Origin: Mytilus californianus
Lineage: Eukaryota; Mollusca; Bivalvia; Mytilida; Mytilidae
Direction: 5' to 3'
DNA: 64,000 bases
Assembly: GCF_021869535.1 (NCBI RefSeq)
Contig: NW_026262581.1
Span: 120,308,771-120,372,770 of the forward strand
Shown: one piece after another, positions 61,901 through 64,000 of the stretch
Numbering within the stretch: the stretch's first letter is position 1
How the letters are laid out: each line of letters opens with the position of its first letter
The notes under the pieces: generated by a model
What the model saw: only the letters and a program-made list of their open reading frames with translations
What the model was told of the DNA's origin: nothing
The model's database searches: none
Made by a program: the position numbers and the translations under genes

Positions 61901-63927
61901 TAAAGATTTTCACTGAAAGGGGACATAACACTTTCATCATGGAGGTCTCTCTTTACAAGTCAAGAAATGGTTTAAATCCATTGTGCAGTAAGAATGTCTT
62001 ATCAAGAGACTAACATTAAAATAACAGACAACATCTCCTTATACAAATATTGTGAATTCAGAAATTAATGCATACATTTATTATTGCGATTTTTCAAAAA
62101 TGGACGAAAATGCAAGATTGATTACTGGGATTTCAAGAAAATCTGCATATATATATGTGTATCGAATTCAGAATGCAAGTTTTTATTATTGCGATACTCA
62201 TCCAGTCATAATATTCACATTAATAAAAATCTCACAATTATTTCTAATTTACAGTATTAGAGAATTTCTGGTACCTAGTGCCTCAAATAAAATTAAATAT
62301 TGAAATTCATTCAGTTGAATTGTTATGTTTATCTGAAATAAAAAAAAGAAAAATTAAATGATAAGAATTTTATGTAATCCATCTCTTGGGTTTCTCTTTA
62401 AAAAAAAATGAACACCTCTGTACCTTTGATTGTTGTGTAGGATCCCCTCCTTCCTCTAAACAAGCTATCACCATCTGTATTTGACCATGTCTAGCTGCTA
62501 TATGCATTGCAGTTTCTCCATTCTGGAAAATTTTGTACATGTACAATAATTCACGATTATCTTTTAGTGACAACATTCATATGTTTGCTTTCAATCAGTT
62601 CAAATTTAACATGAAATAGATGTTATGCTATATAAGATGTTGAAATACTTTAATTAATCTATTTATGAACTATCTGTGAGAATATTATGTATCAGTCTTG
62701 CCAGGCTTACCTCCCTTGTAGCATTAACATCTGCACCACTTTTTAACAACATTTCAGCACATTTTTCTCCTTCTCTTGTCCTAGCAGCTATATGTAAGGG
62801 TGTCTCTTGTGCCTACAATTTATCATAAACATGTCACAATACTGAAGCAATTCTGTTATGAATTAAATACAAATATTGAAATTGAAATTGAAATTCTAGG
62901 GGATAAGAGGAGACAACAGACACAGAAAATACATGTTTACAATCCTAATTCATAATCTTAATAATATGGCAAACAATTACTAATCTTAAAATCTAAAATT
63001 ATTTCCAAATGAATATATTTTGGTGTTGGAAGAAAAACAATATCATTAAACTTTTTTTATATCATTGAGCATAACACAGTCGTTGATGTTATTGCAAGAA
63101 GAAGGCTAATTGAAAAACAAAATCTGAAACCTATTTGAAATACTAACTGAAAAAAAGAAAGTGAGAAAGATTATTTTGTTTCATCTTAATATACTAATTT
63201 TCAAATCTAAATAAATTGATGAATACTAATTGTTCACCTTTCCCCCTTTGAGTTCTACTTGTGCTCCAAATCCCAGTAGTGTTTGTACAACTTGTGGCTT
63301 ACAACACTCTACTGCTAGATGTAATGCTGTAGATCCATCCTTAAAATATACAACAAAATTAATGTGTTGTGAGTTTAACATATGTAGAACATTTTGTGGG
63401 TATATAATTCTGTTAATAGAAAAGAAATGGTAAAAAAAAAGAAAATAGTTAATATGTACATATATATGGAATTAAATTTCAGTTGATTTTTCAGCACAAG
63501 CCAAGCTAAGGTATTGTTTTGACATGAAATGACAGTCACTTAATAAAAATTAAGATAAAGGCTATGAATGCTTGAAATTGCAGAATTTAACATAGAAAGC
63601 AATCGGGTTATAATTAGTGTTTTTTTATAACCTATGATGATTAAGATATTGAATACCTATAATCTATTGATTCAAAAATTGTTTTTTACTAAAGACTTCA
63701 CTGTTCATACCTAACTATTTAGATAATTTATTGTAAAAACCTTTTATCACATGCTGGTTATTTTGTTCCAATTATATTTTGAACTTCCTGAATCTGTATT
63801 ATATAATTCATTTGCCTTTGTGTTTTACCTTTGTTTTGGAATCAGGAGCTGCACCTTTTTGTAATAAAGCTCGTACAACATTAGTATGCCCTTTCATCGC
63901 TGCAGCATGTAAACAGATGGCGCCAGA
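37749..63927 (-). CDS. TRPN1: NOMPC/TRPN1 mechanotransduction channel, 3' 20 exons (5' end off window)
   Basis: TRPN channels are plasma-membrane cation channels gated by force, relayed from microtubules through a long ankyrin-repeat spring. Exons, minus strand 5' to 3': 63829-63927, 63238-63339, 62711-62812, 62424-62522, 60975-61103, 60575-60703, 58164-58280, 57461-57559, 56965-57168, 54017-54115, 53312-53413, 50635-50739, 48992-49093, 48339-48437, 47681-47821, 43474-43581, 42660-43064, 40250-41618, 39191-39343, 37749-37915. The spliced frame is open throughout: 747 residues of ankyrin repeats (about 20), then 562 residues of linker, channel and tail. From memory the order and wording of the repeats follow Drosophila NompC one by one, with no missing repeat. 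About ten N-terminal repeats and the start must lie beyond 64000. All splice sites are GT/AG. Introns up to exon 18 are phase 0, the last two phase 1. Orthology is firm; expression is not visible. Confidence 0.95.
37916..39190 (-). other. TRPN intron 19
   Basis: About 1.3 kb. Contains one dispersed mussel repeat at 38178-38262 (GATTGCTAATGAGACAACTC). The 65- and 60-codon plus frames here show no motif. Confidence 0.7.
39191..39343 (-). CDS. TRPN1: TRPN exon 19: cytosolic C-terminal tail
   Basis: 51 codon equivalents, KLCSAQAKDYVNDEDDNDAL then SVGWLRNVVRRNTQVAPE, acceptor ATAG, donor GTAAGA-like, phase 1 at both ends. An acidic stretch followed by an amphipathic basic segment after the TRP helix. 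Confidence 0.9.
39344..40249 (-). other. TRPN intron 18
   Basis: About 0.9 kb of AT-rich sequence in which I see no repeat or gene. Confidence 0.7.
40250..41618 (-). CDS. TRPN1: TRPN exon 18: linker, S1-S6, pore and TRP box
   Basis: 456 codons plus one base, acceptor TTTTAG at 41619-41620, donor GTAAAA. Order: linker FVFDLMVCGKLTKN with LSPAPVDTAAKMSS; pre-S1 FLDVLIENEQKEVV; S1 WKIVMLFLVFLFVPLVWLI; S2 IIKFMAYLVSHLYLMFLFSL; S3 YEWLLLAWLSGLLVSELTNP; then a hydrophobic WLKVISIAVSAIGIFLHVIA segment; S4-S5 region NQILAWALLMSFVQLLDFLS and WAIIIRDLLKDLTRFL; pore helix and filter DAFELLFFSLFGLVDP; S6 MMVTLIVLINLLIAMMSDTY; TRP box EWKFGRAKLIRNM. All functional hallmarks are intact. A broken copy of its first ~220 bp lies at 5774-6670. 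Confidence 0.97.
41619..42659 (-). other. TRPN intron 17
   Basis: About 1.0 kb. An inverted copy of the dispersed mussel repeat lies near 42150-42262 (GTTGTCTCATTGGCAATCAT). Nothing else seen. Confidence 0.65.
42660..43064 (-). CDS. TRPN1: TRPN exon 17: last four ankyrin repeats
   Basis: 135 codons with repeats opening GAIPLHLAAQGGHTS, RGRTALHLAAANGHLDMVAL, NGWTSLHFSAKAGYLNVVKL and DGKVPICYAAAMNHSEVLSY. It ends NTQHLMDDKK and joins the channel exon in phase 0. These four repeats have lost the introns that separate the others. Confidence 0.95.
43474..43581 (-). CDS. TRPN1: TRPN exon 16: ankyrin repeat
   Basis: 36 codons, SGLTPLHLAAQSGHEGLVRL then LLNSPGVQADVSTNAQ, acceptor TTTACAG, donor GTAAAA. 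Confidence 0.94.
43654..44755. repeat. 1.1-kb inverted repeat in TRPN intron 15-16
   Basis: Left arm 43654-43850 and right arm 44561-44755 are reverse complements over about 195 bp with only a few mismatches (GTGTCATC against GGCACTG-strand equivalent; TTTATTCACTGGG against TTAATTCACTGGG). The outer edge is TTATTGCGAACCCAATG. The ~710-bp spacer has no recognisable gene. The left arm begins only 72 bp upstream of exon 16's acceptor. Confidence 0.92.
45177..45370. mobile_element. MITE (TACTGTGGATTC family), right end expanded
   Basis: Starts TACTGTGGATTCATTTATTT and shares TCTGCATACATTCCT, AATTCGTTGAACATTTAAAT and GTGGTTC-CCTGTACC with 50849-51057. Instead of the normal right end it runs into the 48-bp minisatellite. 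Confidence 0.8.
45371..45943. repeat. 48-bp minisatellite, 12 near-identical copies
   Basis: Unit AATGAATATTCACTGCAGTA plus 28 bp (GTATCAAACTAATGAAACCA, AAGTATTT). Only a C/T and an A/C variant distinguish copies. Since 48 is a multiple of three and one frame lacks stops, a 237-codon plus frame (16-residue repeat MNIHCSSIKLMKPKYL) results; it lies inside a TRPN intron on the opposite strand and I do not treat it as a gene. Confidence 0.95.
45944..47680 (-). other. Remainder of TRPN intron 15
   Basis: AT-rich. A two-copy ~62-bp tandem repeat sits at 47163-47285 (CATCATTACAAACCA, TCCACAGAATCAACAACAAT). No gene. Confidence 0.65.
47681..47821 (-). CDS. TRPN1: TRPN exon 15: ankyrin repeat with loop
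   Basis: 47 codons, TGLSGLHVAAHFGQVDFVRE, then VPATVKSEPPVGG and FKDFGSE, donor GTAAGC. The VPATVKSE-P loop is a known insertion before the next repeat in NompC (memory). Confidence 0.94.
47822..48338 (-). other. TRPN intron 14
   Basis: About 0.5 kb with no recognisable feature; the 68-codon plus frame shows no motif. Confidence 0.6.
48339..48437 (-). CDS. TRPN1: TRPN exon 14: ankyrin repeat
   Basis: 33 codons, DGMTAIHLSAKHGHTNILEA ending GHVSWRITSKK, acceptor TTCAAG, donor GTTAAA (weak match to consensus). W-R/K-I/V-T-S-K-K closes this repeat in other TRPN proteins. Confidence 0.9.
48438..48991 (-). other. TRPN intron 13
   Basis: About 0.55 kb with no recognisable feature. Confidence 0.6.
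48992..49093 (-). CDS. TRPN1: TRPN exon 13: ankyrin repeat
   Basis: 34 codons, TNDSTALHLAAAGGHKEVVQ then VLLEAGASAVDENA, acceptor TTTCAG, donor GTGAGT. Confidence 0.94.
49240..50376. mobile_element. Element with six ~166-bp tandem core repeats (pearl/HINE type), copy A
   Basis: Left part has ATGTCTCGCCTTTTTGTAAT. Six core units start near 49340, 49505, 49671, 49839, 50008 and 50174, each with CAAAGTCAATAGACCATGAC, GGGGGCGGGGC-like and CTAATCACAAACTAATAC. The right end is GTCTCGC (50336-50342) facing GCGAGAC (50360-50366), a hairpin. A tandem core of ~160 bp between short flanks is the known plan of bivalve pearl elements and non-autonomous Helitrons. Confidence 0.8.
50635..50739 (-). CDS. 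TRPN1: TRPN exon 12: ankyrin repeat
   Basis: 35 codons, NGMTCAHIAAAKGSVAVVKE then LMRFNKGVVTTARNR, acceptor TTATAG, donor GTTAGT. CAHIAAxKGSV is a NompC hallmark. Confidence 0.94.
50740..53311 (-). other. TRPN intron 11 with MITE and dispersed repeat
   Basis: MITE at 50849-51057 (own entry); an inverted dispersed mussel repeat at about 51440-51556; short direct repeats near 51870-51925 (AAAAGGTTAATGTGTTTTAT twice) and 52695-52850 (CTTATCATTCTAAAATGAAT three times, plus one diverged). No gene. Confidence 0.7.
50849..51057. mobile_element. MITE (TACTGTGGATTC family), complete copy
   Basis: Runs from TACTGTGGATTCATTTATTT to GATAAATCCCCAGTA. The interior TCGTGGGTA near the left and CCCACGAAAT near the right are inverted to each other, so the element is partly palindromic. 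Relative of 45177-45370. Confidence 0.8.
53312..53413 (-). CDS. TRPN1: TRPN exon 11: ankyrin repeat
   Basis: 34 codons, HGQTPLHLAAENDHSDVVKL then FLKYRPELVTMANT, acceptor TTTAAG, donor GTAAGT. AENDHSDVVKLFLK is typical of TRPN. Confidence 0.94.
53414..54016 (-). other. TRPN intron 10
   Basis: About 0.6 kb, AT-rich, with no recognisable feature; plus-strand frames overlapping it run into exon 10 antisense and are shadows. Confidence 0.6.
54017..54115 (-). CDS. TRPN1: TRPN exon 10: ankyrin repeat
   Basis: 33 codons, AKRTPLHMAAQSGQMEVCST ending ADANATDV, acceptor TTGCAG, donor GTAAGC. Confidence 0.94.
54116..55937 (-). other. TRPN intron 9, distal part
   Basis: A stray unit of the 56-bp array is at about 54774-54800 (TTACCAATGACAAGGCAT). 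Between it and the main array lies ~1.15 kb including a C-rich block near 54830-54915 (GGGCCC, then three AATGGGCCA-like phrases) and the 55638-55892 frame. It looks like an insertion into the edge of the array. Confidence 0.6.
55638..55892 (+). other. Unexplained CpG-rich 84-codon frame in a TRPN intron
   Basis: Begins MAARNTIRNPFDDISTFQNE and continues with GAYICHSMRHFW and SFPITAEVSVTAADMHK. Its base composition (GCGCCACGCGGGCGC, GGCGCAAGGCGCAC) differs sharply from the AT-rich surroundings. No domain recognised, and the stop follows without an obvious donor. It may be a piece of an inserted element or the first exon of a nested gene. Confidence 0.2.
55938..57006 (-). repeat. 56-bp array: 19 copies of the TRPN exon 9 end with its 5' splice site
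   Basis: Each unit, read on the minus strand, is CTGATAGAGACACATGGGAC then AACTATTGATGCCTTGTC then ATTG/GTAAGTCATAACTA, which is the last ~42 bp of exon 9 plus the donor and ~14 bp of intron. The copy at 56951-57006 is the real exon end; 18 more follow it downstream. Donor GGTAAGT is intact in 13 of 19 units. Three units have GATAAGT, and others have GGTAAAT, GGTATGT or an insertion. Two units are shortened. Confidence 0.95.
56965..57168 (-). CDS. TRPN1: TRPN exon 9: two ankyrin repeats; source of the 56-bp array
   Basis: 68 codons covering two repeats: NHGKAALHLAAESGHDQVAD through KAFVNAKSK, then QGVTPLHLAAQNGYNKLVKL ending LIETHGATIDALSL. Donor GTAAGTC is strong. The last ~42 bp and the donor are tandemly repeated 18 more times in the downstream intron (55938-56950). 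This exon is equivalent to two ancestral one-repeat exons fused. Confidence 0.94.
57461..57559 (-). CDS. TRPN1: TRPN exon 8: ankyrin repeat
   Basis: 33 codons, NGWSPLLVASEQGHISIVKI ending HARVDVFDE, acceptor TTTCAG, donor GTAGGT. HARVDVFDE is conserved with NompC as I recall it. Confidence 0.94.
57560..58163 (-). other. TRPN intron 7
   Basis: About 0.6 kb with no recognisable feature; a 95-codon minus frame (57855-58142) shows no motif and abuts exon 7 downstream of its donor. Confidence 0.6.
58164..58280 (-). CDS. TRPN1: TRPN exon 7: ankyrin repeat
   Basis: 39 codons, TFETPLHYCARAGNGDILLE then LGVQKAVNKQSK, acceptor TTTGTAG, donor GTAAGT. HYCAR with QKA-N-QS at the end matches the NompC repeat in this position. 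Confidence 0.94.
58466..58543 (+). mobile_element. 78-bp tail insertion of the 9594-type retroelement
   Basis: Matches the last ~80 bp of the tails at 10600-10677 and 24063-24141 (GGTGGCCTTCGGCTGTTGTC to CCCAATTTT). Flanked by ATGTT at 58461-58465 and 58544-58548, a probable 5-bp target duplication. Copy A of the host element lacks the insert. Confidence 0.8.
58886..59578. mobile_element. 693-bp element with inverted ends and 5-bp target duplication
   Basis: Left end CAGGGGTTAAGAAAT and right end ATTTTTTAACCCCTG are inverted repeats (13 of 15). GTAAA flanks both sides (58881-58885 and 59579-59583), and the uninterrupted core repeat reads GTAAACTAAGC, so the empty site is known. Interior contains an inner pair CCACTAGCCC and GGCTAGTGAG. 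No transposase. The superfamily is unclear: the ends resemble hAT, but hAT elements usually make 8-bp duplications. Confidence 0.85.
60272..60622 (-). repeat. 101-bp array: 4 copies of the TRPN exon 6 donor end
   Basis: GATTACC (donor GGTAATC on the minus strand) occurs at 60272, 60367, 60468 and 60569, each followed by GTGTCTCCATCA and ACTCCAGTAATA. The copy at 60569-60622 is the real exon 6 end; the three others lie downstream in the intron. Copies share the exon's last ~48 bp plus ~53 bp of intron. Confidence 0.92.
60575..60703 (-). CDS. TRPN1: TRPN exon 6: ankyrin repeat, flanked by copies of its own ends
   Basis: 43 codons, EGETTVHYAAELTKNMAHED then MIKLLLEYDGDTSLHTKL. Acceptor TTTTTAG; donor GTAATC is weak. 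The last ~48 bp plus donor are repeated three more times downstream in the intron (60272-60568), and the first ~30 bp plus acceptor are repeated twice upstream (60741-60860). See findings. Confidence 0.92.
60677..60860 (-). repeat. ~63-bp array: 3 copies of the TRPN exon 6 acceptor end
   Basis: TGCATAATGTACTG begins the real exon start region (60677) and recurs at 60741 and, altered, at 60803. Each is followed by GGTTTCCC-TTCC and an intron part ending in AAGCTT. On the minus strand the nearer extra copy has lost the acceptor AG (TTTTTGGAAGGG), while the farther one keeps TTTAAG before GAGGAAACC. Confidence 0.88.
60975..61103 (-). CDS. TRPN1: TRPN exon 5: ankyrin repeat with long finger
   Basis: 43 codons, IGETPLHVAVRHCHLDVARE, then a longer loop with SRSRSRIDSVMLVNQQNW, donor GTAGGT. 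The insert between helix 2 and the next repeat is a family feature and explains the length. Confidence 0.92.
61104..62423 (-). other. TRPN intron 4 with a MITE
   Basis: About 1.3 kb. A MITE at 62047-62256 (TATTGTGAATTCAGAAATTA to TTTCTAATTTACAGTA) is a diverged relative of 34732-34942. The rest is AT-rich without a gene. Confidence 0.7.
62424..62522 (-). CDS. TRPN1: TRPN exon 4: ankyrin repeat
   Basis: 33 codons, NGETAMHIAARHGQIQMVIA then CLEEGGDPTQQSK, acceptor TTCCAG, donor GTACAG. Canonical repeat. Confidence 0.93.
62711..62812 (-). CDS. TRPN1: TRPN exon 3: ankyrin repeat
   Basis: 34 codons, AQETPLHIAARTREGEKCAE then MLLKSGADVNATRE, donor GTAAGC. REGEKCAEMLLKSGADVN is a NompC-specific repeat signature. 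Confidence 0.94.
62813..63828 (-). other. TRPN introns 1 and 2
   Basis: Outside exon 2 (63238-63339) these introns are AT-rich, with no repeat or gene that I recognise apart from a short ATTGAAATTGAA run near 62877. Confidence 0.6.
63238..63339 (-). CDS. TRPN1: TRPN exon 2: ankyrin repeat
   Basis: 34 codons, DGSTALHLAVECCKPQVVQT ending ELKGGK, acceptor TTTTAAG, donor GTGAAC. The unusual CCKP in place of the common GH is also found in NompC at this repeat, as I recall. Confidence 0.92.
63829..63927 (-). CDS. TRPN1: TRPN exon 1 of 20 in window: ankyrin repeat
   Basis: 33 codons, SGAICLHAAAMKGHTNVVRA through DSKTK, acceptor ACAG, donor GTAAAA. One complete ankyrin repeat, entered and left in phase 0. 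Earlier exons are off the right edge. Confidence 0.92.
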
Positions 63928-64000
63928 CTGTAAAATAATTAGATAATTAGTTTGCTTTTTATACAAAATTACAAATATCGGATGTTTTCCCTCTTTTTAA

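Noticed and set aside
1..64000. tRNA or rRNA genes
   Set aside because: I looked for cloverleaf-type A/B box pairs and conserved rRNA stretches by eye and saw none; a covariance-model scan would be decisive.

Overview
The window is bivalve nuclear DNA, very probably from a marine mussel (Mytilus or a close relative). It is AT-rich and intron-rich, has no bacterial-style gene packing, and is crowded with dispersed repeats that I recognise from mussel genomes (from memory, not checked by a search). The only clearly functional gene is a minus-strand orthologue of the mechanosensory channel NOMPC/TRPN1. Twenty exons lie between 63927 and 37749, and the 5' end lies beyond the right edge. They encode about 1309 residues: about 20 ankyrin repeats (positions 63927-42660), then a linker, six membrane segments, pore and TRP box in one large exon (41618-40250), then two C-terminal exons ending at 37749. 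Every intron inside the ankyrin region is in phase 0, and most exons hold one repeat.

Left part (1-24 kb): a 162-bp tandem array (1-880); related dispersed repeats; a broken copy of the start of the TRPN channel exon (5774-6670, minus); a diverged direct duplication (8715-9120 and 10740-11120) either side of a 5'-truncated retroelement (9594-10680); a nearly intact LINE on the minus strand (14341-18221) whose endonuclease and reverse transcriptase frames are separated by two small frameshifts; and several mussel repeats.

Middle (25-31 kb): a decayed Polinton/Maverick, a self-synthesising DNA transposon related to viruses. I can see a protein-primed family B DNA polymerase, a coiled-coil-like ORF, the C-terminus of a retroviral-type integrase on the opposite strand, penton-like and pVI-like capsid gene remnants, and two smaller ORFs characteristic of such elements. 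All are broken by stops and frameshifts.

Right part (37-64 kb): TRPN. Its introns hold a 1.1-kb inverted repeat, a 48-bp minisatellite that grew out of a MITE end, two elements with ~166-bp tandem cores (pearl/HINE type), a 693-bp element with terminal inverted repeats nested in one of them, and MITEs. Most striking, two TRPN exons are flanked by tandem arrays made from their own splice-junction ends. Exon 9 has 18 extra copies of its last ~42 bp plus 5' splice site (56-bp unit). Exon 6 has three extra copies of its donor end (101-bp unit) and two decayed copies of its acceptor end (~63-bp unit). I regard this as the most novel signal in the window.
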